From positions 6,765,501-6,829,500 of the forward strand of contig NC_087093.1 in the NCBI RefSeq assembly GCF_963855985.1: a DNA stretch of 64,000 nt, written 5' to 3'. The notes beneath the pieces are model-generated. The model had not been told where the DNA came from. It made no database searches and saw only the letters and a list, made by a program, of their open reading frames with translations. The position numbers were made by a program, and so were the translations under genes. Source of the stretch: Ostrinia nubilalis. Lineage: Eukaryota; Arthropoda; Insecta; Lepidoptera; Crambidae. Below are positions 1 through 12,419 of this stretch, piece after piece (positions within the stretch are counted from its first letter, which is position 1; each line of letters starts with the position of its first letter).

Positions 1-119
1 AATCTTCTCTTTTAGCTGCAGAGCTGGAGTAGGTACCCCAGGACTCTATAATTGGTCCGGTAGTCTATAATATTTAAAGTAGCCCAGACACCAGAAATCT
101 GCGGCCTTCCTCAAATGTA

Positions 120-500
120 ACTGTAATCTTAAAGCGACTAGACTGTTGCAAAGTCAACTAAATGCCACTAATGCTTGGCTGACCAAGTGGCGCATGTAAG
201 CAAGCCCCGAAGTCTCACCATATTATAATTTAAGACGTGAAACTTATGCTCTGGCCAATCTATACCTCGACACATTACTGCAATCAACCTGCATTAAAAA
301 CCTGGACCGTAGGATGACATGGAAAGACCATAAATATAAATAAAACAGATCTGAACATAATATTCGACCGACAGTCAGCTAATCCAACAATAACTATGTG
401 CCTCCAAAGAGTTCAAAAATATATGTTAAGGGTACTTTTATCGAATAGATAAATAAATACACGAAAACCTGATCTCGGCCAAGCCCGCTATTCAAATATC
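120..500 (+). mobile_element. degenerate jockey-type LINE reverse transcriptase remnant
   Basis: The + strand reads LQSQLNATNAWLTKWRM, stop, ASPEVSPYYNLRR, then a short gap and LDRRMTWKDH. The pattern LN-x-W-x-x-W, followed by F-x-x-R and LDRRLTWK-H, is the segment after the catalytic YADD in jockey-clade reverse transcriptases. It carries stops and is dead. Confidence 0.6.
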
Positions 501-520
501 AAAGTATCTATGATCAAGAG

Positions 521-3500
521 AGCTAATTTACTAGGGTAAACCACTGCTCCAGTGACTCTATTGTGTCAAACCCCAACCAACTGCAAATCACCTGATTAGT
601 TTTGACGAAAGATACTAATAAGGCAGATTTAAAAAAAAAACCTAATGTGTTAAGGTCAAACAAGGTCACGCCGCCGACGCCGCCGCCGCCGAAGTCAAAA
701 AGTCGCCGCCGCCGACCAATTTTATATCGGCGCCCACCTCTAAATGCTATGTAACTGAAAATTTGCAACTTGGAGTACAACTTTGTCATGCTTCAATTTT
801 AGTTGATTTATGAGTTTCTAATAGACTCTTCCTGTTTCTTTTGTACCAGACTATGCTTCTTTCCATTCTCTAGGTACTTCTTTTATTTTATGCCAGTAAC
901 TGAAGACTAGTCAAAATGCAAGTGGTAATCAAAACTGACAATAATATTAAATTTTTTGAACTTGTTCGACTATATTCTTTTCATGAACACACCGTACGTG
1001 ATTATTTGTTAAAACATGAGCGATATTCTTAAACATCAATAGACAACTGGTACTTGTGACATCGCGGAGCAAGTTGCCATCGCAAGTACATGCGGTGGAA
1101 CTCGAGCCGAGCAATCCGAGACAGTGGCTATGGCCCGCATGCTCCCACGGTCTCGGTTACCCGCGGGCAGCTTGAGCCACCCACTTACCCACTTCACCCC
1201 ACACGTGTGCCACTACGGACGCATTGAGCTAAACACGATGTCGTATGTGGCTGTAATAGGGGACACTTTGCAACAAAATCAAGTCTTTGTCGTGTCTTGT
1301 GTGCTTGACACAGTACATTCTGTTGTTTAGATTCGACAGTCTAACGAAAGTGCGACCAGTTTAAAGCACATGGTCTAAAGCTAATGTAATTTTAAACTTT
1401 ACAGCTGAGAAATATTAGACAAATTCTCTTTCCAAATACAACTGACAGTGTTCATTTACATAATAAGTACTTAGGTAGGTTTGTACTTCTTGTTTTTATT
1501 TCCTGAAATACAATATGGCATTTTACATTCTTCAATTTTATTGTTTACGAACTTCTAAAACATTCGCTAAATATTTTATGTTCATCTACCTTCATTTGTT
1601 TATTTGAAAAGGTTTTAATTACCGACATTAAACCTTTTTGTTGGGTTGGGAAATTATAAATAATTATAAAAGTTACTCACGCACTTTATTTTATGCCAAA
1701 GCACCTAAATGGTAAAAGACAAAAGTTAGGTTAGGTAATTCTCTGTTTCGTTCCTCTGAGATTTTGGGCACTTTTCATTTGACCTAGATACATCGGAAAT
1801 TGCCGATTGCCTGTTAGTGAAGCACAAAACTCCTTCGTCTTCAATCAAAAGTAGCGTCTGATGAGTCTGCCATGTACGCGGTGCTATTAACGAAAGAGCC
1901 TCCATTATGTAAAGGGTATTCGAACCATTTCAATTGATTGGTCATTCTCCGAAATCAATCTCAAGACTCGATAGATGCTTACGTGTTACAACAATGGATC
2001 GATTGAGACCTCACGATTAATTAGTTTATCTATTAAATAGATAAATCAGATATAACAGTGCTCAATCTCCAATAAATTGATTTCAGTATTTACTTATTGT
2101 AATGTGGAAAATAGGGAAAATGATAGAAGTAAGTAGGTAATGTGTTTTTTCTCAATGTGTGAGACGTTTAGTTAATTCTTATATTTATGCATAGTATAGG
2201 TAGGTCTGCGGTATAGCATCCCTTAATTGTCTTCAAGTTTGTTCCAAATAATTGTTTCAACTTTCAAGTTAAATAAATACATGGGTCACTTTATTTTGTA
2301 AATATACATATCAAGAGCACGATCATCTCTAATCAAATGTGGTTTCGCTGGCCAGACGGGTCGAGGAAGCCTGAAAGTCGCATAATGCCCCTCAGTCGCC
2401 TTTTACGACATGAAAAGTTATACACAAGTCATTATTGCATACAATCAGTGTGTTTTCAGGGATCATTATTCTACGACAATTTGATTAAACTGATGCCCTG
2501 ATGACATTCTGTATGTCCGTCTGCAAACAAATCCATTATTGTAGTAATTAGCCGACCTGCAAGCAATTAAACCCTGAACTATGTATCAAATCACTTAAAC
2601 AATACACACCGAGATTGAATTAGTACAAGCAATTGTCAGAATTCATTCATCTTTAATTGTCTGCCTCCTAAAAATGGAATTAGCTTCGGGTGTCTGTATT
2701 TCTACGAACTGAAAGCCTCCAGTCTGTCCTAAATTGAATCTATTAATATTTTTATTGAGACAGATTTAACAAGGAAAATAAATGAAATATCCGCAAGAGA
2801 ATATTACAAATACAACTTCCAATACAAAAACACAAAATGACAATAATTCATTCAATTTAGTGTTGTAAAAAATATATAACGAGCTTTATTTCAATAGAAG
2901 ACTATACTTATTTAGATAGCTTTTATTAATCAGAAATGTTTACCCAAGTATTATTAATATTATAAACAACAGGTAAAGGATAAATGAACACTTTATAGAC
3001 ATAAGAAGTATAAGAAATAAAACTAATTGATACAGTTTAACCTGAAATAAAACCTACCTACTTTATTATGCGATATTAAAATTTAAAGCGCAAGTATCTT
3101 TAAACACATTAATTTTTCAGCGTAATTAAAAATAAACTGAGCAGAAAATATCCAACTTAACATTATAAAAACGTTACTTAATTCAATCGCTCTGTCTGTG
3201 TTTCTAATGGTTACAGAATTTCGTTACGTTAGCTTAGCCATCTGGCAAGATACAGCCAGCTCGTAAATTTTCTATGAGCCGTGCTGAGCCGTGATACAAT
3301 TTGCCGCACACTAACTAAAGTAGAAGCACAGTTGGGTGAAGACTTAAAAAATTTAAACTTGATTATTCCCACAAACAAAACACACGAACGCATGTTATAT
3401 TATGCGTGCAACCAAATGTACACAACATTTGCATCTCCGCTTGCCTTCCGTGGTTATTACCGCTCAGAAATGGAAAATCGCTTCCAAGCAACGTTATTTA

Positions 3501-3567
3501 TTATTGTAACATAGATATATCTATTTGCAATGTTAAACCTTGAATTATAAACTAATCGATGTCGGTT
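521..3567. other. upstream/intronic sequence without a gene
   Basis: AT-rich. It contains a GCC-trinucleotide-rich patch (664-720), a CpG-rich patch at about 1060-1260 of unknown role, and a short interspersed-repeat trace at 2340-2415 (gtcgccttttacgacatg, common in lepidopteran genomes). No coding signal seen. Confidence 0.5.
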
Positions 3568-3575
3568 ACCAAGAT

Positions 3576-4840
3576 TAGTGTCCGACCGAATATGGATTTC
3601 CAGCCGAAAACGGAAACGAAAACGAAGCTTCGGCTGCAGTCTCATTTTCGGCCGAAAACGAAAACGAAAACGAAAATGACCTTCAACTCTCAAATTTCAA
3701 TCTGAAATTATGTAAAAACTTTGAAAACCGTTAATGTTTGGACCAAAAACATAATGACGTTTGACAGTTGATTTTGATAAGGATTGATTAAAGAAAACCG
3801 GCATTGAAACACAAAAAAATTAATCATGAATTCTTAGTAGAATATTATTTCCGGTGTATATTGAAATATTGGGAAGTGAAGAAGAAATAAAGGCTGTCCA
3901 GTGGGAATTTTTCAACTTCAAAAATGAATCCAAATAAATTAATGTTTTTTTGTTATTTATTACTAATGCAAACTGGAGTTTAACAATGCGGATTTAATTT
4001 TTTGTAGGCAATGTTGCACTCTCACAGCCGGACCCTTACATTCGCAACTATGCGAGAGCAAATCGCGCTAATAATTTTCCTGCAACTTCACGGCACGGCG
4101 GATAATTTCTTACAGAACCTGAATTATTTAAGGATTGTTTGCTGTAAACTTTTGACTTGAGATATCCCCACAAGAAAAAGTCGCATGGTGTGAGATCTGG
4201 TGGCCGAGGCGGCTAGGGTATGTCCCTGTACTTGCTGATCATTTATTTGAAAAAAGAAATAGTCCTCAGTCTCCATCGAGGTACTCTCCGTGTGTGGTGA
4301 GACACCTTGTTGCTGAAATAGAGTTACGTAGTTGACCGGGATGCAGTTGCAGTTGTAGTATCAGACAATACCTACATTCATCGATCATTCGACAATACAT
4401 TTCAAATACTTATTGCTCAACTGCGAACGCTCTGTAGGCTCCCGACCAGTGACTCATGGCGTATTTCAAATCCGCATTAGACTCTATTTTGAAACAATTC
4501 AACTTAATGTAAACTCTTTGGTTTTATTTGTATTTAATTTTGAACTTGGAAAATTCTCACTGGACTGACACCCTTTACAACGTAACCTCACTTCACAACT
4601 TCAAAAGAGTGTGACAATACCGCGTCCGTTCAAGTCTGATTGGAACCATAAGTGCACCAGATTCACACCCGAAGATATCGGAACGATAAACGTCACCATC
4701 TTATTCACGTATTTCTGATATTCGGTTTGGCCGAAGCTTCAGCTGGTTTTTGGCCGAAAACGAAAATATGGCCGAATGTCCATTTTTTGGCCGAAAATGG
4801 CCGAAAACGAAAACGAAAACGAATATTCGGTCGGTCACTA
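3576..4840. mobile_element. hAT-like element with 8-bp target duplication
   Basis: Terminal repeats are tagtgtccgaccgaatat on the left and atattcggtcggtcacta on the right. The element is flanked by a perfect 8-bp duplication ACCAAGAT (3568-3575 and 4841-4848), diagnostic of hAT insertion. Both subterminal regions carry arrays of GAAAAC units (about 3605-3680 and 4745-4825). No transposase remains; it is a non-autonomous copy interrupted by another element. Confidence 0.85.
3890..4575 (-). mobile_element. mariner-type element nested inside the hAT copy
   Basis: TIRs begin aaggctgtccagtgggaatt on the left; the right end reads ttctcactggactgacaccctt. TA is duplicated at both edges (3888-3889, 4576-4577). 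The minus strand carries a broken transposase: FQQQGVSPHTE near 4310, then PPRPPDLTPCDFFLWGYLKS near 4200-4140. This matches the DDE region of Tc1/mariner-superfamily transposases with the SPDLTPxDFFLWG signature. The N-terminal half is lost. Confidence 0.8.
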
Positions 4841-5144
4841 ACCAAGATACCTTTATTCGTCAACTCAATGGTTGATTAAACAATGATACGAGCAATGAAC
4901 GTCTCTCCTCGAAAGATTTACAGTAGTACACATTTAATAAGGCGCGTCGTGAATCTTCGGCCACGCAGACAAGGACAAAATTTTTCCGATTATATTCCCC
5001 GTCGCACTTGCGCAAGCCCCGCCCATTTCATAATTACACTGCAGGCCAATTGTAACGGAATTACGGGGAATAAAATATTTATCTTTTTGCCAAAAAAAGT
5101 TTAATAGAGTATTTAAATAAATAAATAGACTTCTTAAAAAACAA

Positions 5145-5260
5145 ATTATAAATACACTTATGGTACCCGTCGTTGCTCCCGATTTCCATAACACAAGTGC
5201 TTTTGCTACATACTTTGGGATCGATCGGAGCAATGTACGCGTCTAATATGTATTTATTTA
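5145..5260 (+). repeat. LINE/SINE 3'-tail repeat
   Basis: It contains tggtacccgtcgttgctcc, ccataacacaagtgctttt, ctttgggatcgatcgg and a tatttattta tail, a tail common in lepidopteran RTE-mobilised repeats (recognised from memory of such genomes, not searched). Confidence 0.45.
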
Positions 5261-5261
5261 T

Positions 5262-5462
5262 TAGCTTTTGCCCGCGGTTTCACCCGCGTGAGATTTAGTT
5301 TGTCATAGATCGTCATAAATTATAGCCTATATTATGTTATTCTGGGTTATAAACAATAATACTGTAAAGTTTCATCAAAATCCGTTCAGTAGTTTTTGCG
5401 TGAAAGAGTAACAAACATCCAGACATCCAAACTTTCGCATTTATAATATTAGTAGGATTATT
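5262..5462 (+). repeat. interspersed repeat, copy 1
   Basis: It opens gcccgcggtttcacccgcg, continues through catcaaaatccgttcagtag and ends ttataatattagtaggat. Nearly the same sequence occurs at 26995-27176 (+) and 53050-53257 (-), so it is a dispersed family. No coding content. Confidence 0.75.
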
Positions 5463-5774
5463 TTTGTGGGATGTATTTAATCCATAATTTAGAAATGTTA
5501 ATATTTGCATGCTACATAATAATTGTAGCGAATTACGATAATTAACTTTATTTTATTTATCATAACATCTTTAATATACTGTTCTCTACTAAATGGCAAA
5601 TAAATATTTGAATTTCCGAATGTGAGAAGAGTGAATGCTGAATCTATGAATGATTTGTGAATGTGTAGATGTACGGAGATTGGAGGCTCACAAAAATAAA
5701 ACACTTTTTTTGCCACTAAGTGTACTTTTGTCTGCAACGCGTCTACGCACTCTAGAGTATGGCGTCTGACTAAC

Positions 5775-5906
5775 ATGTGTCACAGCGCGCGCAAACATGA
5801 CACGCGGCGCGGACCAATACCGGCACAGGAAGAATACGCGCCGTGCGTGGAGTATCCCGATTGGTCAATAGCATTTCCCGCGCTACTTAAATTCGTCTTC
5901 TGCGCA
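5775..5906 (+). other. CpG-rich promoter-like block / alternative first exon (weak)
   Basis: From about 5740 to 5910 the sequence is GC- and CpG-rich in an AT-rich setting, with a CCAAT (near 5813) and an inverted CCAAT (attggtcaat, near 5860). An open frame from the ATG at 5775 ends in a hydrophobic SIAFPALLKFVFCA followed by a decent donor (gcag|gtacat) in phase 1, the phase exon A needs. The long charged N-terminus is unlike a normal signal peptide. It could equally be an untranslated first exon or a regulatory block. Confidence 0.2.
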
Positions 5907-5969
5907 GGTACATCGGTGAGCCTTATTAATTGTGTACTACTGTACATCCCATTATCCCTTAATCTATGA

Positions 5970-7577
5970 AGATTCTAACTAAATGTCTCGAGTCCTAAGA
6001 TAAGTTCAAACGTAGCAGACATAAGAACCGCTTGATACCTTAGTTTTGATTCTCTCGTACCCAATGAACGTTCCTAGATTTAAAAGTAGAGTCTCTGTTG
6101 GGAACCAAACGTTTTCCCCAAGACCTACACGACCTTTTTCATGACAAAATTGAATCGCGTTCAAAGCAATTTAAAACTTAGTTATGGACTGACCAGGTTG
6201 GGAAAGTACTAGCTTGTTGTTATCTATGTAGACTCTTTCATTCTATCTCTTTAAATACAGTAGACACAAGATTCTTTTATAAATAAGTATGTAACTATAA
6301 TAAAAACAGAATGCTTTGAGCAGATCATACTTAACCTTTTTATTTCTTTAATTTTATCTAAATTGTCGTTGTTTGCTACACATATTACGAGTATGTAGAG
6401 ACGTATAAACAGCGGAAAATTTTAAACATATAAATAGATTTCTTCTTGGAAAAAGATGTAGGCCTTTTGACGCAAATAACTTAAAGGCTGTGAAAAGATA
6501 ATGTTGGGACCTTGTCGTTTCTCGTTAAAGATATGTAAAATCATATTTTTGCGTTGGTAAGAACGGTTTGAAAAATGGTTTAGATTTTCTTTTTATATAT
6601 TGAGAAACCGACGCCCACGCCGATCAAATAGTGGGTGCGAAAAAAATAAGTTGTAAATATTATTCTAAATGTTATGAAATGCAAATGTTATGAAATCATT
6701 AAAATCTGGAGATAAAAGTGATCCACGCAAGGTCATGACCGCTTCGAATTACTCTCAATATTGCCTACCATTTAATAAAATATTTATAGTAATAACTTTT
6801 GTACTTAGTAGGTGGCATGACATTAATATAAAAATTGTGATCGTAGAACCTAGGCAAATTTTACACGAAATCTTTTTGTTTGCATAACTATTCGATGATT
6901 CATTTATATGACATCATCATACTGAATAATTGTAGAATAATCGATGGATTAATCAATTCACAAGCCTTACTGAATGGCCTGTGTTTTTGGAATTCGGATA
7001 CACTTATTATAGTAGAACTTAATTATATATTTTTTAATAAAAATATAATACTAATAGTAAATAGATAAAAGTCAAATGTAACTTGACTTTGAGAAGAAAT
7101 AGCTGAAGGAAACAAGTTCAATAAACTTTAATCCGACCGGGGAAAATAAAATAAGCTTGAAAGTAAGAATAAAGTTAAAATATGTAAACTAGTCTTATTT
7201 TAATTAAGTCTCACTTCTGCTGTCGTAAGTTAATTATTTCTGTTTAAATATTTTGGCAGTGCCATTCCACATCTCAGTTCAAATAATGTATTTTTGGTCC
7301 TCCAATGTTTTTATTTCTCTATCAAATTATGTTTTTTGCTTTTTGTAATAGAAAAGGCATCATCATCGTCATCGTATTGTACTGTATCACCATGAAGTAC
7401 TGTTTGTCTCCTGTAAAATCCTGAAAAATTATGGTGAGGGTTTTTAAAATGAAATTATGATAGCAATCTGCACCTGTAGAGTTTTAAAGTACCTATCATT
7501 TTCCCTTTAAAAGCTTTATCCTGGTCGAGTAAAATGACAAATGGTTATATGTATGTATTAAAAAACTCGTATTCGTT
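5970..7577. other. non-coding stretch
   Basis: AT-rich, with no gene or clear repeat. Short reading frames here have AT-driven composition and no recognisable features. Confidence 0.5.
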
Positions 7578-7579
7578 TA

Positions 7580-8530
7580 CAGTGTGAGTCACGTTAAAGT
7601 GTACATATGAAAATAGATGAAACTAGACCCATTTTTATCGACAAAAAAGAGGTCAAAAATTTTTTGAGATATTTTTTAAATTTTTTATAGAATTTTTTTC
7701 TTCCAATTACTTATTGTAAAGAAAACGTAATAACTTTTAAACCAAGGGGTATATCCTGATAAAATAAAAACAGTAATAATGCTAAATAACAGGCAATACT
7801 AAAAAAATACATGAAATACACAAAAAAGGCCAACAAATAATAAAAAATGACACGTTTTGAAAAAAATCTGCTTTTAAATTCGTGTTTTTTTGGTTATTTG
7901 ATAAATTTCTCCAAAAAATGCCCCTATAACGGGTGGTTTTTATTACTTTGTATTATTCTCTATCGTATTACCTTCGTAAAACCAAAAATCGCATGTCTCT
8001 ATCCCTATTACAACGTTTGCAATGATCGTTTGAACTAAGCCTCTCCGGGCGCGCCATTCAACGCTTCGTTAACAACGAAACTGAAAATGGCTCTAGATTT
8101 GTAATTTTGATAAAGACAAGTTAGATTTCAAATAAAAACCAAAGATTTCGAAGTAAAATAAGCATTTTAGTTAAAATTAAAATTGTCTCTACCTGTAGCG
8201 GAGAATAATGTTGTGGCAGGCCTTTGTTCAAACGATCATAGCAAATGTTGTGATAGGGATAGAGACATGCGATTTTTGGTTTTACAAAGATAATACGATA
8301 GAGAATAATACAAAGTAATAAAAATCACCTATTATAGGGGCATTTTTTTGAGAAATTTATCAAATAACTAAAAAAATACGAATTTTTAAGCAGATTTTTT
8401 AATAATAGAAAAAAAATTCTATAAAAAATTAAAAAAAAAATCTCAAAAATTTTTTGACCTCTTTTTTGTCGATAAAAATAGGTCTAGTTTCACATATTTT
8501 TATATGTACACTTTAACGTGACTCACACTG
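7580..8530. mobile_element. foldback TIR element, Tc1/mariner-type ends
   Basis: Ends CAGTGTGAGTCACG on the left and its complement on the right, flanked by TA (7578-7579, 8531-8532). The inverted arms run inward to about 8035 and 8226, with a central loop of about 190 bp. The left arm has roughly 150 bp absent from the right arm. Arms pair over long tracts such as the block around 7940-8035 with 8226-8330. No transposase is present. Confidence 0.8.
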
Positions 8531-8532
8531 TA

Positions 8533-10380
8533 TAGCTAAGTAATGTAAAGAGCTAATGTATTTATACCTAAGCAAAGATGGCCTAATTTTAAAAGTGGGT
8601 GAATTTATCATTTCTCGACTTCTTGTCGGTCAATGTGATGTATTGTTTGTTGTTGCTCTATAAAATCCGTCAGCTACTACTTAACTGATTTGCTCGATTT
8701 TATTGTTTGTCGATTTATGTTCTTAGCTACATCTGGTAACGATCGACCTAAATTAGGTACAATTATCCACAAAAACGAAACTTACAAAAACGATCAACAG
8801 TCGCGATCGGCAAAAAAATTGTCAAGAGTCCACTTTCTGCACAATTTACTCGACTTTTGACAATCGACACGTGTAATTCAAAAAAGTAAATGTGTTAGAA
8901 GGTAACTTTTGTTTGCCAAACGGTTTCGCGTATTCGTGACGTGCCCACCTTAAATCACTTGGAGCGTCGACAATACGAATATAGGTGATTTTTCGTTGTG
9001 CCTCCGAAGGATGACGGCAAAATTATGCAAATTGCGATGAATCTGTTACGCCGCTCAGAAAACAAATTGAGAGATGTATCCAATTGATATGATTGAAAGG
9101 CAACCTCAGTAATTCAGGCGTGTATTTCATGAAAATATGGCACTTAATCAAAAGCAAGTTTTAAATTCGTAATGGATACAGTACAGTTGTGGTTTCCTTT
9201 ATTATGAAAAGAGAATTTATAACGTGATTTATAATTTACAATAATGAATTTTAATTATGTTATCAAAAGTGGGTAATAACTAGCTTATTACATGTAATTT
9301 AAACGTTCTCTATTTGCATTATTAATAACTTCCTTGTTAGAAATTCCGTTACAATCGACTCTACCTTCTACTGAAGGGTTTAACATTAAATACATATACA
9401 TATTATCTTATCTGTAAATTGTTATATGTAGTTCTTCAAACTGTGTCGAGTGCTACTTTTATTTCTAAGTATTTCTCTATTGTAGAGACATACGATCCTC
9501 TGGCGAGTGTTAGACACGTTCACACGTGATTCAACCGTCCATGGATTTCTCCGGAAAATTGACGGAAAATGGCTGCAACTACATATTATTTTCTTATTTG
9601 GTTTGCTTTATCTCGGTGCCTGTTGCTTGTAACTGTTGTTACTGCAGGCGATGCTTGTTCACCGAGCAGTCGGTACACAAAGGGATGAGTGGTCAGAATA
9701 TGCAAGTGAATTCAGTTTTATGAATAGATGTTGCCAAAGTTTAAGCTTAATATGAACTACAGCACCCAGTTCGTAGAAATTGGCAAACTTGTACACAAAT
9801 TAACCATTAACTTCGTAACGTCTATATTATGTCCTCATCTTAGTCACAAATGGGAAATGTTTGTTGGCAAAGTGATAATAACGTCGAGGTCAGATAGATC
9901 AATCTCTTTTTTTTTAATTATCACCGTATTTTATAACAAGATTAACAAATTCTGTAGGAGGGGACTAAGTACACACAATAAATTAAATCCCATCTATCAA
10001 AGCTTCGACTGCTTCGATTTTCGGCTTAAACCTACTTACTTAAAATTCTCGCTCGATTTACAATGAATAGAGATCACTAAATGTCTAACAGATTCGCCTT
10101 GTTCGGCGAAATAATTAAAAAATGGAATTATTTCTAAGGGAAAACAAAAGGTGGGTGGATGGAGAATTGGTACCACAGCTACTTCTCCCCGTTATGGCTT
10201 AACAAACAATTTGTTCCAAATTAAATGTACTGTGACATATTTATTTGTACATATACGAGTATAAGCAGTAAGCCGTGTAATGTACGAGTTTTTACTATGT
10301 AGGTAATTGGAACTCTACACAATACTTACTTACTCTACATTCGCTATGTAAACTGTGCGTCTAGAAGTCTAGACAATGTA
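8533..10380. other. non-coding stretch
   Basis: Apart from the weak signal-peptide candidate at 9569, nothing recognisable; AT-rich intronic or upstream sequence. Confidence 0.45.
9569..9668 (+). other. candidate signal-peptide exon A (weak)
   Basis: An ATG in good context (gaaaATGG, 9569) opens MAATTYYFLIWFALSRC, then a hydrophobic LLLVTVVTA stretch and a small-residue cleavage-like site before GDA. This looks like a signal peptide. The problem is the 3' edge: phase 1 is needed to join exon A, and the available sites (a GC dinucleotide after actgcag, or a GT at tgct|gttcac) are poor donors. It could be chance or need an intermediate exon. Confidence 0.25.
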
Positions 10381-10381
10381 T

Positions 10382-10439
10382 GCGGAATCAGTAGCGAATT
10401 TAACGGGTAGGTACCCGTTAAATTCGCTACTGATTCCGC
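10382..10439. repeat. 58-bp almost perfect palindrome
   Basis: Two 28-base arms, starting gcggaatcagtagcg and ending in its complement, are separated by only two bases (GG). No mismatch in either arm. Confidence 0.95.
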
Positions 10440-10614
10440 TATGTTCATTTGACGACGATTGTTTCGTTACGACCCTAAGTACCTTACATAAACGTAGATG
10501 GGTCCAATCTTGTCGAATCGAAATACATAATTGTGACATCTTGATAGAGACTTAAAGATAACGTCGTGGAAGTCGCTGACAATCGGTAGTTAAGGAATAT
10601 TGAAATCAAGGTGT

Positions 10615-10725
10615 GGGTGTGAATAGTAGGCCCCGGCAGTGGGCCGGCGCGGCAGGCTGCGCACGCGACCTGGTGTCATTGACCGCGGGTTGCGCCCGCG
10701 ACGCACCGCTGCCGCTTTTTCAAAT
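10615..10725. other. CpG-rich block with internal direct repeat
   Basis: It contains ggctgcgcacgcgac and ggttgcgcccgcgac about 37 bases apart. GC content is far above the surroundings. Role unknown. Confidence 0.4.
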
Positions 10726-10729
10726 GGGT

Positions 10730-12190
10730 GTCATTGTAGGGCTGAACATTTTAGAGATAGGTAACTTAAAAAAATCTATAGAAATAACATATACTCGTAG
10801 GTATGATGTAAAAACGTTATAAAGGTAAGGAAAACTGACACTATTTTTACTTTTTTTGTTTTGTTTTGAAAGGTAGAGAAAACTAAGACCTCAAATTAAA
10901 ACATGAATGAATGAATCGATGAATGATGTAGCTATTATATTATAGTTTCTGGCTAACTTTCTCTAAATTACTGTGGATTCAAACACTTACGGTATGGATT
11001 TAGCTAAACAATAGAATTATCAACAAAAACCCGCAAATAGAGACGTGCTTTTCTCAGTAATATTCTCGACTTGGTTCCCGGAAATCCATAGACATAAGAG
11101 ATCTTGGAATGAGATTGTGATTTAATATTGGTTTCTGTTCTGTTCAGACCTATTATAGGTACACTCAGGGTGTTTACATATTATTATTAATGTCATAATT
11201 ATTTATTATTATCAAAACAAAGGAATTCAAAATATTGTTCACATTAATTAGCCATTTGATCTATTAGGGGTGTAAATTTTATAGTATAATAAATATGACT
11301 GATTGATAGGTAACCCTACTGCAACTGCTCAGAATGATGATGCGTAAAGAGGACAGCCTTCTGACATTGCGACGAGAGTGACCGAGACAACACCAAAACT
11401 AGTTGTGTAGAAAAAGAGAAACCTCTTGGAGAAAAAAAGTTTTCTGAAAATATGTGGCATAGATAGTTCTAAATGCAATATTATAATTTAATGAGTAGGT
11501 ATTTTTTTTATTAACCAATTTTAAATCTAATACAACTTATTTACATGCTTTGTTAACAATTTCCTATTTTTGAAAATTTTGATTTGTGAATTAATTATGT
11601 GTGTGTCATTCCAATATCATACCTAGGTACTAATCAACCACAACACAAAATGTCTTGTCATCTACAACATTTAGTAGATCTTGATGTAATGGCTAAAGAT
11701 GACCATGCAAGATAATACAATATAACCCACTTACGCCTACTAACTGTACGTCCGTCATTAAGCCTACTTAGTAATTCTAGATTTACGACGGTCCTGCAAC
11801 ATATACATTTTTAGAAGCTAGTCTTGTGATGAGTATACGTAGATCTTTCGTTTATTCTTAACTCAACGTGATAAGGTCTATAGTAGTCTATACTTTTCAG
11901 GGGTCTACGTACAGGGACTGCGCCGCTCGGCACGTCATTTCGCCTTCACCATTTAAAACAAAGTTGTCGGTATTTCAGTAATATACAGAAGCACGAAGTT
12001 TGTTTGCACAATGAAAGAGGCAGTTCTCCACGAAATTGAGTTCCGTATTTCGTAAACTGGTGCCTTTCTTCAAACCACCATGTTACTCGTAACTCTTACT
12101 ACTTATTATCTTTCCATTATCAAGTCATTGTTGAAATCAACGAAATCTTTTAGCTAAACCTGGGTTCAGCTTACATTAAAATTTACAACA
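10730..12190. other. non-coding stretch
   Basis: AT-rich; no gene, RNA or clear repeat recognised. Confidence 0.45.
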
Positions 12191-12194
12191 TTTT

Positions 12195-12410
12195 TATTGG
12201 CCTTTTGACCTAATGGTTCGAGTTTCCGTTCGAGGTTACGAGTTCGAATCCTTCTAGGGGCAAATGTTAGTGTAATAAGAACGGGTAACGTTTATGAATA
12301 TGCATGTACATTAATATGTATTTATTTAAATATGTTTATCCGTAATCTAGTCGATATAATAGGCACAACACTGCTCAGTTAGGGCCTAGGTAATTGGCGT
12401 GATAGTGAAA
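12195..12410 (+). repeat. tRNA-derived SINE remnant
   Basis: It has an A-box-like tggccttttgacctaatgg and a B-box-like gagttcgaatcc (12240-12251), spaced as in a RNA polymerase III internal promoter, then an RTE-like tail ending cataat-type repeats and ctcagttagggcctagg. Lepidopteran SINEs have this build. Confidence 0.55.
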
Positions 12411-12419
12411 CAAAAAACT

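Noticed and set aside
523..789. Minus-strand Gly/Arg-rich frame over GCC repeats
   Set aside because: Produced by trinucleotide repeats; no domain or splice context.
1124..1330. Open frame in CpG-rich patch
   Set aside because: No hydrophobic signal, domain or suitable splice donor; composition effect only.
3281..3514. 77-residue frame MLSRDTICRTLTKVEAQLGE
   Set aside because: Starts at a non-ATG codon; no domain, splice or repeat support.
12235..12260. tRNA gene
   Set aside because: Only A/B-box-like motifs; no cloverleaf can be formed, and the tail is SINE-like.
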